DNA from: Flavobacterium sp. 270
GTDB lineage: Bacteria > Bacteroidota > Bacteroidia > Flavobacteriales > Flavobacteriaceae
Length of the DNA: 64,000 nt
Direction: 5' to 3'
Assembly: GCF_004368785.1 (NCBI RefSeq)
Contig: NZ_SODM01000004.1
Span: 174,521-238,520, forward strand
The position numbers were made by a program, and so were the translations under genes. Below the pieces are notes generated by a model. That model worked only from the letters and a program-made list of their open reading frames with translations. It ran no database searches and was not told where the DNA came from. This document shows, piece by piece, positions 47,008-58,917 of the stretch. How positions within the stretch are numbered: the first letter of the stretch is position 1; each line of letters begins with the position of its first letter.

Positions 47008-49761
47008 TTATTTAACATTTAAAACATAAGATCCCGATGTAAGTGTAAGTACAAGATTACCTTTTTCGGTTTTAAATGTATTTGAAGTCTTATTTAGTTT
47101 TTGATTATTGATGGTAACGTTAGAAGCATTTTCTGTTGGCAGATAAACAATCGCTGTTGTATTTGCAGGGATTGAAACATTCCAACTTAAGGCATTTTTA
47201 CTTTTCTTCCAGTCACTTTTTATAGTTCCGTGAATCGATTCATATGATGCATTTACAAAAGTCAATCCAGCATTAAAATCTGGTTTCATGATAATTTCTT
47301 TGAAACCCGGAGTTTCTGGATTGCTTTTAATTCCAGCCATGTTTTCGTAATACCAAATCAATAAATCTCCTAAAAGCATTACGTGGTTTTGCGAATTCAT
47401 TTTAGGATCTGCGGTGTTTCCGTTCCATAATTCCCAAATTGTTGTCGCTCCGTTTTTGGCCATGTAACCCCAACTCGGATAGGTGTTGTTGGATGCCAAT
47501 TTATAAGATAAATCAGGTCGTCCGAACTGCGATAAAGTTCGCATCAAAAACTGAGTTCCGATTACACCCGTACTAATGTGACCTTTGTACGTAACTTCTA
47601 CTTCGTGAGTAATATTCTCAAAAACTTTATCTTCAAGATTCTCAGGAACCATTCCGAAAGTCAATGGCAAAAGATTTGCCGTTACTGTATTATTAGCGTA
47701 ATTATTTGTTTTTGAATTGAAAAACTTAGCATTAAAAGCTGTTTTTATTTTCTGCGAAAGAGTATCGTAATACTGAATATCTTCTTTTCCGGAGTTATTA
47801 ATCGTGGCAAACTTTTTCATTTTTTGTAATAAATGATAATAGAAAGCACTTGCAATCAATTCGCCATTTGTAGTTCTGGCCGAATCTTTAGAATGAATTA
47901 ACTCCAGAGATTCTGGCGGAACACACCAATCGCCGTATTTATCTTTGGTCATTAAATCTTTAACCAAATAATTTTTCTCCATATACACTACCCATTTTTT
48001 CATTGACGGATAATGTTTTTCGATCACTTTTTTATCGGCAAATTGCTGGTACAACATATCGGCAACCGTAATATATGTTCCAGGCCATGTTACATTATCG
48101 CCATAATAACGCCAGAAAGCAGGCGCAACATCAGGGATTCCGCCATCGGCAGTCTGCGCATTTTTAATATCGTCTAGCCATTTTGCGTACAAAGTCTGAT
48201 TATCAAAAATAAAACTTTCGCCATAAGCGCCCGTTGTACGATCTCCCAGCCATGGCTGACGCTCATTTCGTTGTGGACAATCAATCGGCATTCCTTTATA
48301 ATTACTTCTGATTCCCCAATAGGCATTTTTGAAAATCTGATTCATCGTTGCGTCAGAAGATTCAAAAGTTCCCGTTGTTTTGATATCGTCGTAAACTACT
48401 TTTCCAACGAAACTATCCAAAGTTGGTTTTGTTGGAAATCCTGTAACTTCTACAAATCTAAATCCGTGGAAAATAAATTTTGGTTCCCAGATTTCTTCGC
48501 CTTCACCTTTTAAAATATAATGATCGGTTGTTCTGGCGTCGCGTAAATTTTCAATATATAAAGAACCATTAGCCTGCAAAGATTCAGCAAATTTTAAAGT
48601 GATTTTGTCACCGCTTTTTCCTTTAACTTTCAATTGCAACCAGCCGACCATATTCTGACCCATATCAAGAATATAAGTGCCACGCGGAGTTTGTTTAATC
48701 GAAATTGGTTTTACTTCGCCCATGATTTTCATGTTTGGTGTCATTTGCGCTTCGTAAAATCCGCCCGGTTCCTGAACATATTCTGCGTTCAGCCAGTTTT
48801 TATCGTCGTAATTTATGGTGTTCCAGTTTTTTAATTCTTTGCGCGCATCATAATCTTCACCGTCATATTCGTTATTAGATAAAATTGGGCCGTTTGTAGT
48901 AACTTTCCAAGTATCGTCAGTTCTGATAACGTCTTTACTTCCATCTGTATATTCTACAAACAATTGCAAAGCCATTTTTGGGTAACCAAAAGTTTTAATT
49001 TTATAAGGTTTAAAATCCTGACGCATGGTAAAAAAACGGCCGTTTCCGAGAATTGTTCCCAACATATTTTTGCCTTCTTTTAACTGTGAAGTCACATCAA
49101 AAACATTGTATTTTACATTCTTCGTATAATCCGTAGGAACGGGCGCCAAAACCTGATTGCCGATTTTATTTCCGTTAATGTACAATTCATACATTCCTAA
49201 ACCCATTAAATATACTTTCGCACTTTTAACTTGTTTTTTAAGATCAATTTCTTTTCGTAAATATCTTGCTGATAATCTCGAAAACTGCGAAATGCTATCT
49301 CCAGCCGAAGCTTTTTCATAACCAATCCAACGCGTAGATTTCCAATCCGCATAATTCAAAATTCCCATGCTGAAAAATGTCTTTTCTTCAGATTGAAATT
49401 CGCCTTTATTAGTCCAGATTTTTACTTTCCAAAATGCATTTTGTCTGTTTTCTAATATTTTCCCGTTGTAAATAATATTGACAGATTCGTTGCTTGCTAC
49501 TTTTCCGCTGTCCCATAAATCAGCAGTATTTGCATTTAAATTCTCCTCTGTAGAAGCAACAATAATTTGGTAAGCTGTTTGTTTTACATCGCTTACATTT
49601 GCATTTATCTGCCAGCTCAATCGCGGTTGCAACACATCAATTCCTTCGGGATTGTTCAGCATTTCGCATTGCAGATTGTTTACACTGATTTTGTTTTGGG
49701 CTTTCGCCGAAAATGTAAACAATGTGATGATTAATGTAAGGTGTAAAAAAAACTTTTTCAT
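47008..49761 (-). CDS. GH78 alpha-L-rhamnosidase (first copy)
   Basis: This 917-residue protein has a signal peptide (1-22, AKAQ). It follows the GH78 layout: an N-terminal beta-sandwich (LQCEMLNNPEGIDVLQPRLSW, 30-50), the Bac_rhamnosid_N domain (about 180-340, YELYINGNKIGNQVLAP), a concanavalin-like domain, and the (alpha/alpha)6 barrel. The barrel carries the catalytic signature GMPIDCPQRNERQPWLGD (490-507) and the downstream TTIWELWNG. A C-terminal beta domain closes the protein. It should release terminal alpha-L-rhamnose. It lies between the BNR protein and the (alpha/alpha)6 lipoprotein. The full DCPxRxE...WxGD motif is kept, unlike in the second GH78. Confidence 0.94.
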   Translation of the reverse strand: MKKFFLHLTLIITLFTFSAKAQNKISVNNLQCEMLNNPEGIDVLQPRLSWQINANVSDVKQTAYQIIVASTEENLNANTADLWDSGKVASNESVNIIYNGKILENRQNAFWKVKIWTNKGEFQSEEKTFFSMGILNYADWKSTRWIGYEKASAGDSISQFSRLSARYLRKEIDLKKQVKSAKVYLMGLGMYELYINGNKIGNQVLAPVPTDYTKNVKYNVFDVTSQLKEGKNMLGTILGNGRFFTMRQDFKPYKIKTFGYPKMALQLFVEYTDGSKDVIRTDDTWKVTTNGPILSNNEYDGEDYDARKELKNWNTINYDDKNWLNAEYVQEPGGFYEAQMTPNMKIMGEVKPISIKQTPRGTYILDMGQNMVGWLQLKVKGKSGDKITLKFAESLQANGSLYIENLRDARTTDHYILKGEGEEIWEPKFIFHGFRFVEVTGFPTKPTLDSFVGKVVYDDIKTTGTFESSDATMNQIFKNAYWGIRSNYKGMPIDCPQRNERQPWLGDRTTGAYGESFIFDNQTLYAKWLDDIKNAQTADGGIPDVAPAFWRYYGDNVTWPGTYITVADMLYQQFADKKVIEKHYPSMKKWVVYMEKNYLVKDLMTKDKYGDWCVPPESLELIHSKDSARTTNGELIASAFYYHLLQKMKKFATINNSGKEDIQYYDTLSQKIKTAFNAKFFNSKTNNYANNTVTANLLPLTFGMVPENLEDKVFENITHEVEVTYKGHISTGVIGTQFLMRTLSQFGRPDLSYKLASNNTYPSWGYMAKNGATTIWELWNGNTADPKMNSQNHVMLLGDLLIWYYENMAGIKSNPETPGFKEIIMKPDFNAGLTFVNASYESIHGTIKSDWKKSKNALSWNVSIPANTTAIVYLPTENASNVTINNQKLNKTSNTFKTEKGNLVLTLTSGSYVLNVK

Positions 49762-49779
49762 GGTATTATTTTATTGTTT

Positions 49780-49853
49780 CTCGCAGATTTTGCAGATTTA
49801 GGAGATTTTTTAAATTGAAAAAAATAATCTGCTCAATCTGCAAAATCTGCGAG
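49780..49853. repeat. Inverted repeat, AATCTGC family
   Basis: Perfect 19-bp arms: ctcgcagattttgcagatt (49780-49798) and aatctgcaaaatctgcgag (49835-49853). It occupies most of the gap between the MGH1-like gene and GH78. Confidence 0.85.
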
Positions 49854-49883
49854 AGTAATTTTTTATTTCAACGTTAAGAATAG

Positions 49884-51452
49884 CTATTCAGAAATCACAC
49901 GCTCCAATTTCTCAGAAAACGCAATTTCTTTTCCGTTTTTAAAGATTCTGAAACCTTTTCCTTTATGATATTTTTCTCCGGTTTTATCCCAAAGAATCGT
50001 AATAATATTACCGTGATACAAAACATTATCCAGACAAAACCAATCCCATTTTTCCTGTGGAATCAACGGATTTACTTCTATTTTTTCATCCGCTCTAGGG
50101 CGTAATCCAACCAAACCCGTAATCACTAAATCGTTAAAAGTCGAATGATTATAATAGCGACTTCTTTCGCGGTCGCCCATTAACCAATATCCTGTAGTTT
50201 CATCTAAATATTCACCAAGATAAGGTTTTCCTCTGTAATACTGCGACTGAACGTACAAATCCAACTGCTTGAAATAATCTGGTTTAGCCACATTATTTTG
50301 ATTGTAATTGTTCAAAACATTTGCCATTGCGGTCAAAGTCTGCGAAGTTGCAAAAGGCCAAATCGCACCGTCCCATTCGCAAGTTCCGGTTCCGTGAGTT
50401 CTAAAACGGGGACTTCTTCTTTCTGCCGTTGTCAATCCAAAAGGTGCCGAAAATCCTTTTTCGTCTTTCACTTGTTCCCAGGCTTTTTCAAATCCTTTAT
50501 TTTTTTCAGGTAAATTAAAATACCACGGAATAAATCCGATTGCTTCTCTAACCTGCGCTAAAGTATCTTTTTCTGTAAAAGTTTCAAAAAACTCATCTTT
50601 AGGATTCCATAATTTTGTTTCCACTAATTTTTGAAGCGTGTCCGCTTTAGCAGTAAAATAATTTTCTTTTGCAGTATCGCCTTTTAGTTTTGCTATTTTA
50701 GACAAAGCTTCGGCATTTCCAAACATATAACTGTTAATCGTTACGCGCGCATTTCTAAACTTTCTCGCACCGCTCAACGATTCTTCCATTCCGTCTTTTA
50801 CATCAGACTGCCAGAATAAACCGTCTTTACGTTTTCTGTCGCCTTCCCAGGCTGCATATTCATTAATTAAATCCGGATACATATCCAATAAAAACTTGTC
50901 ATCTTTATTTACTAAATATCTGTTGTATAATGCATCAGCTGTCCAAGAACTGAACGTACGTAATTTTTTCATTGGTTTACCATCATTTCCTCTAAACCAC
51001 AAATGAACGTCCTGCTCAATATATTTCGGATCATGAACCCATCTAAATTCGTTGATATGATGTCCTAAAGCACAACTAATCATATTGTATTTATCTGCAT
51101 ACGAACGATCTACTAAAAACTCGGTAATCCCAAATCCCTGCGGCGTATTTATAATATGCTTTCGCGCGCTCCACCAACGGAAATAATAGATTTCTTCGAA
51201 ATTCTGCTGTGGACATTCAAACAACGGAATATTCTTTTCCATCCAACTCCAAGCACTGTCATTCGGAATCGCAAATTTTAAATTCTCATCTTCCATCGTG
51301 TTGAAATAATCGACATAATGTTTGAAGTTATTTTCTTTTAAAACAACCGATTTTCCTTTGTTTGAAACATTTACACCCGATTTACAACTGCTGTTTAAAC
51401 AAGCAATTATAATTGAAAGGGTTATTATTTTATGTTTGAGATTTTTTAACAT
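49884..51452 (-). CDS. (alpha/alpha)6-barrel glycosidase-like lipoprotein (MGH1/GH63-like)
   Basis: This 522-residue lipoprotein has its lipobox at NSSC (Cys23). The helical-toroid fold is suggested by EIYYFRWWSARKHI (66-79), a signature of MGH1/GH63-type clan GH-G enzymes, and by TFSSWTADALYNRYL, FWQSDVKDGMEESLSG, GTCEWDGAIWPFATSQTL and STFNDLVITGLVGLRP. Candidate catalytic acids lie in SDVKDGMEES and CEWDGAIWPF, but I cannot assign them. A short C-terminal beta segment follows. It is 122 nt upstream of GH78. The linkage it cuts is unknown; homologues in pectin clusters are mostly uncharacterised. Confidence 0.72.
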   Translation of the reverse strand: MLKNLKHKIITLSIIIACLNSSCKSGVNVSNKGKSVVLKENNFKHYVDYFNTMEDENLKFAIPNDSAWSWMEKNIPLFECPQQNFEEIYYFRWWSARKHIINTPQGFGITEFLVDRSYADKYNMISCALGHHINEFRWVHDPKYIEQDVHLWFRGNDGKPMKKLRTFSSWTADALYNRYLVNKDDKFLLDMYPDLINEYAAWEGDRKRKDGLFWQSDVKDGMEESLSGARKFRNARVTINSYMFGNAEALSKIAKLKGDTAKENYFTAKADTLQKLVETKLWNPKDEFFETFTEKDTLAQVREAIGFIPWYFNLPEKNKGFEKAWEQVKDEKGFSAPFGLTTAERRSPRFRTHGTGTCEWDGAIWPFATSQTLTAMANVLNNYNQNNVAKPDYFKQLDLYVQSQYYRGKPYLGEYLDETTGYWLMGDRERSRYYNHSTFNDLVITGLVGLRPRADEKIEVNPLIPQEKWDWFCLDNVLYHGNIITILWDKTGEKYHKGKGFRIFKNGKEIAFSEKLERVISE

Positions 51453-51477
51453 TATTTATTTTATTTTTTTACACAAT

Positions 51478-51583
51478 TTTGTCATTTCGACGAAGGAGAA
51501 ATCTCCGCAAGTAACTCCGTAAAGTGAATCGCCAATCTTTGTCGAGCTTCTAACGGAGATTTCTCCTTCGTCGAAATGACAAA
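51478..51583. repeat. Palindromic intergenic repeat, GTCATTTCGAC family
   Basis: This is the best-preserved copy in the window, with perfect 30-bp arms at 51478-51507 and 51554-51583 (tttgtcatttcgacgaagga and onward). The loop contains gccaatcttt, like the GAGCGGAGTCGAAG family. Confidence 0.9.
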
Positions 51584-51601
51584 TATGGCGTTTATTATCT
51601 T

Positions 51602-54052
<2,451 letters not shown>

Positions 54053-54069
54053 GTTGATATATTTTTTTT

Positions 54070-54313
54070 GCCACGAATTACACGAATGGCACTAATTTCT
54101 TTTTTAATTTTTATTTCAATTTCTCTAATTGTTTTGCCACTCCCGATAGCTATCGGGATAAAGGATTTTCACAGATTAAAAATCTGCTCGATCTGCTAAA
54201 TCGGCTTGAAAAAATTTTACTCTCGCAGATTTAGCAGATTAGGGAGATAAAAAATCCATTTAATCTTTTTAATCTGTGGCAAAAAAATTAGTGCAATTCG
54301 TGTAATTCGTGGC
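54070..54313. repeat. Onion-like nested inverted repeats before GH95
   Basis: Three concentric layers are seen. The outer 29-bp arms (54070-54098 and 54285-54313, gccacgaattacacgaat...) differ at one base. The middle layer is tttgccac/gtggcaaa with flanking taaaggatttt/aaaaatccattta. The inner AATCTGC family (about 54190-54205 and 54224-54240) lies inside. A cccgatagctatcggg palindrome sits on the left side only. The right outer arm ends in the esterase stop codon. Confidence 0.85.
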
Positions 54314-55731
54314 TATTTTTTAGTTTCGTAAACCTTCAGATTTTTCTCGCCAAACATTTCATATAATTTGTTGATGTCTTTTACGGCGTTCGCAGGAAGT
54401 TTTTCGCCTTTGTCTCCAAAGACAAACAACTTTTCTTTTGGCTCGATTACACAAGTCGATTCGTCGATTTCACCTTTTTCGTTTTGCACTTTTTTCAAAT
54501 CCAAACCTAAATATTTTGCCATAAATGGATACATCGCCATTCTTTTAGAAACGCCGTAATCATGTCCTTCTTTTGCAAAATGAGCATTTTCTACCAAATC
54601 TTTTTTGCCGTATAATTCATAAGTTCTTTGAATGAACGGAAATTCCAATTCCGGAACTGCTAATGTCCAGTCTTTTCCGTCTGAAACAATCAATTGTGGT
54701 TTTGGCGCCATCATGGCTGAGATTTCAGCATTGTTTGTTCCGTTTCCACAAAGGTGAATTCCGCGTCCGCTTTCACAAGGACAACCACCTGAGAAATGCG
54801 ATGAAACCATTACAACCGGAGCCGTAACTTTTACTCTTTCATCAATCGCTCCCAAAAACATAGTGTGTGAACCTCCGCCAGAACCTCCAGTTACGCCAAC
54901 TCTAGACATATCGGCATTTTTAACGGTCGATAGATAATCCAATAATCGGATTCCGCTTAAAATCTGCACTGTCGATGCAATACTGTTTCTGTGCGTTTCT
55001 TCCGGAAACTGAAGCAATGATTCTCCCCACGCAAACAAATCGTAACTTACTACAATCGCGCCCATTTTGGCTAAAATTGCACAACGTAATTGTTCGTCTT
55101 TTCTATATCTTCCGTCTCCAAAATGTCCGTCCGGAGTTAAAATTACAGCCGATTTTTTATTCAACGGATACGGTTTGTAAATCGATCCTGTCACGTAAAC
55201 TCCCGGCAGAATTTCTAACCCAATATTTTCAATACTATAATCTTTATAAATTCTTTTAGGAGTTAAAAGTGGCTTAGATTTTGGCATTGGGGGAGCCTTG
55301 TCTAAACCAAATGAGGTTATCATACATGCTTTTAACTCCTTTTTACGTTTCTCCCATTCGTCTTTTGTTGAATACTGGCTTTCTAAATAGAACAGACGTT
55401 CTTTTCCTTTATCAACTGAAACTTTATGGTTTTCATATTTACGAATAATGTAGGTTCCGTCGGGTTGTTTAAAATACATCAATTCAAAGGGCGCTAGTAT
55501 ATTAGTCAGCGAAACAGCTAAATTTCCCGGTTCAATTCTCCAGTCAGCATAATCCAGTTCTTTTCCTTTTAATAAACCTCGGTCGTCGTTGATGGTAATA
55601 TTAAAAATAGTTCCGATTTTTTGAATTGTTTCTGAAACTGGTTTTCTAAAATTTTCATCAGAAGTGATCTGCGCATTTGAAATGGTCAATGCGAAAATTG
55701 AAAGTAAGATTGTGTATTTTAAATTTTTCAT
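54313..55731 (-). CDS. Secreted alpha/beta-hydrolase (acetyl-esterase-like) with N-terminal STN-like domain
   Basis: This roughly 472-residue protein uses the start at 55731 (MKNLKYTILLSIFALTIS, signal to about residue 20), not the in-frame ATG 15 codons upstream. Residues about 28-100 (SETIQKIGTIFNITINDDRG and on to DGTYIIRKY) resemble the short STN domain normally found in TonB receptors and secretins. The alpha/beta-hydrolase domain (about 165-425) has the nucleophile elbow VGVTGGSGGGSHT (Ser284) and the catalytic His390 in AKEGHDYG. It resembles large acetyl-xylan/cephalosporin-C esterases. Removal of acetyl or methyl esters from pectin is the likely role. An STN-like module on an esterase is unusual. 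Confidence 0.75.
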   Translation of the reverse strand: MKNLKYTILLSIFALTISNAQITSDENFRKPVSETIQKIGTIFNITINDDRGLLKGKELDYADWRIEPGNLAVSLTNILAPFELMYFKQPDGTYIIRKYENHKVSVDKGKERLFYLESQYSTKDEWEKRKKELKACMITSFGLDKAPPMPKSKPLLTPKRIYKDYSIENIGLEILPGVYVTGSIYKPYPLNKKSAVILTPDGHFGDGRYRKDEQLRCAILAKMGAIVVSYDLFAWGESLLQFPEETHRNSIASTVQILSGIRLLDYLSTVKNADMSRVGVTGGSGGGSHTMFLGAIDERVKVTAPVVMVSSHFSGGCPCESGRGIHLCGNGTNNAEISAMMAPKPQLIVSDGKDWTLAVPELEFPFIQRTYELYGKKDLVENAHFAKEGHDYGVSKRMAMYPFMAKYLGLDLKKVQNEKGEIDESTCVIEPKEKLFVFGDKGEKLPANAVKDINKLYEMFGEKNLKVYETKK

Positions 55732-55747
55732 TTTGATATTTTTTTGA

Positions 55748-55878
55748 ATTGCCTCCTGCTTTAGCTGGAGGAACACAAATTGATTTTTTTTAATATTGGC
55801 TTTAGCCTAACTTATTTATTTGGCTAAAGCCCTCTGACGTTGTATATTTATAACCTTCAGTTAAAACTGGAGGCAATT
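55748..55878. repeat. Inverted repeat, GCCTCCAGTTTTAACTG family
   Basis: The outer arms aattgcctcctgctttagct and the partner ending ggaggcaatt match imperfectly (about 19 of 24). An inner ggctttagcc/ggctaaagcc dyad is better preserved. It lies between GH78 and the esterase. Confidence 0.65.
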
Positions 55879-55925
55879 GATTTTATTTGCTAATTGCTAT
55901 GAACTAAGGACTATTGACTAAGAAC

Positions 55926-58700
55926 TCATAACCTACACTCAATTGTATATTTTCCAGAACCAAATTCTAAAGTTGGTTTCTTTCCATCAAAACCTGTTTT
56001 CACTTTTTTATTATCAATTCTAATTTCAGAATTTTTAGCAACAGGAAGTTTTATTGTAGCTGATGTGTTTACAGGAATTTCAACTTTCAAAATAAATTTT
56101 CCGTCTTTCTTTTCCCAAGATGATACAATTTTTCCGTAAACCGATTGATAATCCGCTTCCGCGAAAGTCATATCGCCCACCATTTCCGGTTGAATGAAGA
56201 AATGTTTGAATCCCGGTTTTTCAGGATCGGCCATAATTCCAGCCAAACTTTGGTAAAACCATTCTTCAATTTGCCCCATCATAAAATGGTTGTATGAGTT
56301 CCCTTTTCTTGGATCCCATTGTTCGGTCAGAGTTGTTACGCCATATTTAATTTGAAAACCGTAACCCGGCGCATCGTAATGATTGTTCATTTTAAACATC
56401 GTTTCGTTTTCTCCATTTCGTGCCAAAGCCTGAAATAAATAGCGGTTTCCAACATCTCCCGTTGTCAGTCGATCGCCTTTTGCTTTTATATCTGCAATTA
56501 AATTTTGCATTACCGCTTCTTTATATTGCGGTTCTACAAGATCCATAAAAACCGGAACGGCATTACTAAACTGACTGCTTGTGCCGTATTGTTTAGTTTC
56601 TTCGTTGAAGAACTCTTTGTTGAAAGCTGTTTTAATATCAGCCGTTAAAGTTTCGTACTTTTCAATATCTTCTCTTTTATTCAACAATTTAGCCGATTTA
56701 GCGACCAAACTTGCTCCGTAATAAAAGTGAGAAGTTGCCGAAAGCGCAATCGGACTATTTTTTGAATATCCCGCCGGATGCGTTCCATAATCGTACCAAT
56801 CGCCCAATCCGTGAGAAACGATGTGATTTTTAGATTTAGATTCTAAATAATCTACATAGTTTTTCATTACCGAATAATATTTTTCGATTAAAGAGGCATC
56901 ACCATAATATTCATAATACATCCAAGGCAGAATTACGCCGGTTACACCCCATTCCGGAGAATCGGTAAAGTCGCCTCCAAAAACCACATATTCTGGAACA
57001 ATTGTCGGAATCAATCCGTTTTCTCTTTGCGAATCTGAAATATTCTGCATCGTTGCCGGAATGAAATTTTCCAAATTATAATTGAACATTAAGCCCGGAC
57101 CATTCAAATGAATTTCTTCCAGCCAGCCCAATTTTTCACGTTGCGGACAATCGGTAAAAACGCTTTGGAAATTACTTTTTATCGCGTTATTAATCAGTTC
57201 ATGCGTTTTATTGAAAAGCTCGTTTGAAGATTTAAAACTTCCTGCTTCTCCCGCCGAATTATAAATGAAATTAGATTTTAAATCGACAAGTGTCGGCAGA
57301 CTTTTATCCTTCGTTTCTTTATAATTGATGTTTTCAATCTGAACAAATTGAAATCCGTAATAGCTGAATTTCGGTGTCCATTCTTCAACGTCTTTCCCTT
57401 TTAAAGTATAATCGTAATAATATGGTTTTCCAGATTTTCCTTGTCCGACAGTTCCGTCTTCATTTAAACTTTCCCCAACCCAAACACGAACTGTTTGTCC
57501 TTTTTTTCCTTTTACTTTAATGGTTGGAAATCCCGAAAGATTCTGCCCCATATCAAAAACATAAAAATTCGGTTTCAGCTCTTTCGAAGTTTTCACTTCA
57601 TATTGTCTCTGAATTGTAATTGGAGTTGCAGTCTGCGGTCGTAAAGTCCCTTTTGGCGCTTCCTGAATCACTACTTTTTTCCAGTTTGAATCTTTGAAAT
57701 CTTTAGTGTTCCAGCCTTTTTGTTCTAAGTTGGCATTGTAATCTTCGCCACCAAAAATACTATTGTACGTAATCGGACTTTTACTGTATTTCCAGCTTTC
57801 ATCTGACTTTATAATTTCTTCTGAACCGTCATTATACCTGATTTTCATTTTGAAGAATAAAGTCGGCGGACCAAAACTCACAAAGAATTTCGTATATCTT
57901 TCGGCAAGCGTGTTGTACATTCCGTTTCCTAATAAAACGCCAATTACATTTTCGCCCTTTTGAAGTTCTTTGGCAGTTAATTCGTAAGTATTGTAATTAA
58001 CCGTTTTATCATAATCTGTCCACAAAGGCGCAAATTGATTGTTCCCTACTTTTTTTCCGTTGATAGTCAATTCGTAATGTCCTAAACCTGAAATGTAAAC
58101 AACCGCTTCTTTGATTTCTTTTTTTACTTCGAAAGGTTTACGCAACATAATGCTTCTGCGTGAAAGAGAATCTGAAGCATTGATAATCCCATCTTTCTTT
58201 TCTCTTTTGTAAGTCGCACTATGAAAGTTTCTCCCTTCCGGCAAATGGCTGTCTGCTTTTGTAATGGCGCCAATCCAAACCGGATTTAATTCTGATTCTA
58301 AAGGTGCTGTTCTAAAAAAAGCTGTTCTGCTCCATTTTAAAATTTTGCCTTCCTGATTCCATACTTTTACTTTCCAGTAATATTTGGTTTCGTTTTTTAG
58401 TGGACTTCCGCTATAAGAATTTTGAAGGTTTTTTTCAGAATTTATTCTTCCGCTATTCCAGATATCTCCATAGTCGTTTTTTAGTTTTTCTTCCGAAGAA
58501 GCAACTAAAATCTGATAGCCAATTTGCGATGAATTGGATTCTTTTGAAATTAACTGCCAGCTAAATCTTGGTTGATTCTGAACGACCGTTAAAGGGTTTT
58601 CGGCCATTTCTGTCGTGAGATGTACAGGCAGAATTTGTCCATTCGAAATGAAAGTTGCTAAAAGGCAAAATAGGAATAATATGTTTTTAAAGTTCTTCAT
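55926..58700 (-). CDS. GH78 alpha-L-rhamnosidase (second copy)
   Basis: This 924-residue protein has a signal peptide (about 1-21, ISNGQ). It shares the order of the first GH78: an N-terminal sandwich (ENPLTVVQNQPRFSWQL), Bac_rhamnosid_N (VYISGLGHYELTINGKKVGN, 201-220), a concanavalin-like domain and the (alpha/alpha)6 barrel. The signature here is FTDCPQREKLGWLEE (515-529), so the WxGD seen in the first copy is WLEE. The C-terminal part keeps TTLTEQWDPRKGNSYNH with the likely catalytic Glu. The two GH78s are clearly different subfamilies and probably cut different Rha linkages. Inverted repeats flank the gene on both sides. Confidence 0.93.
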   Translation of the reverse strand: MKNFKNILFLFCLLATFISNGQILPVHLTTEMAENPLTVVQNQPRFSWQLISKESNSSQIGYQILVASSEEKLKNDYGDIWNSGRINSEKNLQNSYSGSPLKNETKYYWKVKVWNQEGKILKWSRTAFFRTAPLESELNPVWIGAITKADSHLPEGRNFHSATYKREKKDGIINASDSLSRRSIMLRKPFEVKKEIKEAVVYISGLGHYELTINGKKVGNNQFAPLWTDYDKTVNYNTYELTAKELQKGENVIGVLLGNGMYNTLAERYTKFFVSFGPPTLFFKMKIRYNDGSEEIIKSDESWKYSKSPITYNSIFGGEDYNANLEQKGWNTKDFKDSNWKKVVIQEAPKGTLRPQTATPITIQRQYEVKTSKELKPNFYVFDMGQNLSGFPTIKVKGKKGQTVRVWVGESLNEDGTVGQGKSGKPYYYDYTLKGKDVEEWTPKFSYYGFQFVQIENINYKETKDKSLPTLVDLKSNFIYNSAGEAGSFKSSNELFNKTHELINNAIKSNFQSVFTDCPQREKLGWLEEIHLNGPGLMFNYNLENFIPATMQNISDSQRENGLIPTIVPEYVVFGGDFTDSPEWGVTGVILPWMYYEYYGDASLIEKYYSVMKNYVDYLESKSKNHIVSHGLGDWYDYGTHPAGYSKNSPIALSATSHFYYGASLVAKSAKLLNKREDIEKYETLTADIKTAFNKEFFNEETKQYGTSSQFSNAVPVFMDLVEPQYKEAVMQNLIADIKAKGDRLTTGDVGNRYLFQALARNGENETMFKMNNHYDAPGYGFQIKYGVTTLTEQWDPRKGNSYNHFMMGQIEEWFYQSLAGIMADPEKPGFKHFFIQPEMVGDMTFAEADYQSVYGKIVSSWEKKDGKFILKVEIPVNTSATIKLPVAKNSEIRIDNKKVKTGFDGKKPTLEFGSGKYTIECRL

Positions 58701-58731
58701 TATTATTTGTTTGTCTGCAAATTTTGTTTCA

Positions 58732-58824
58732 CGCAGATTTTGCAGATTGAGCGGATTTATTGTTTTGCCACAGATTAAAATGATTATTTGGATTTCTTTA
58801 TCTCCATAATCTGCTAAATCTGCG
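58732..58824. repeat. Inverted repeat, AATCTGC family, with nested flanks
   Basis: The arms cgcagattttgcagatt (58732-58748) and aatctgctaaatctgcg (58808-58824) match at 16 of 17 positions. The gap up to 58917 contains further half-elements (tttgccacagatt, atccgtggc, attagtgcaattcgtggc) that resemble the layers at 54070-54313. Confidence 0.75.
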
Positions 58825-58917
58825 AGAGCATTTTTTTAACAGATTTGAATCAGTAAAAATCCTTTAATCCGTGGCTAAAATAATTCGAGAAATTAGTGCA
58901 ATTCGTGGCAAAACTTT

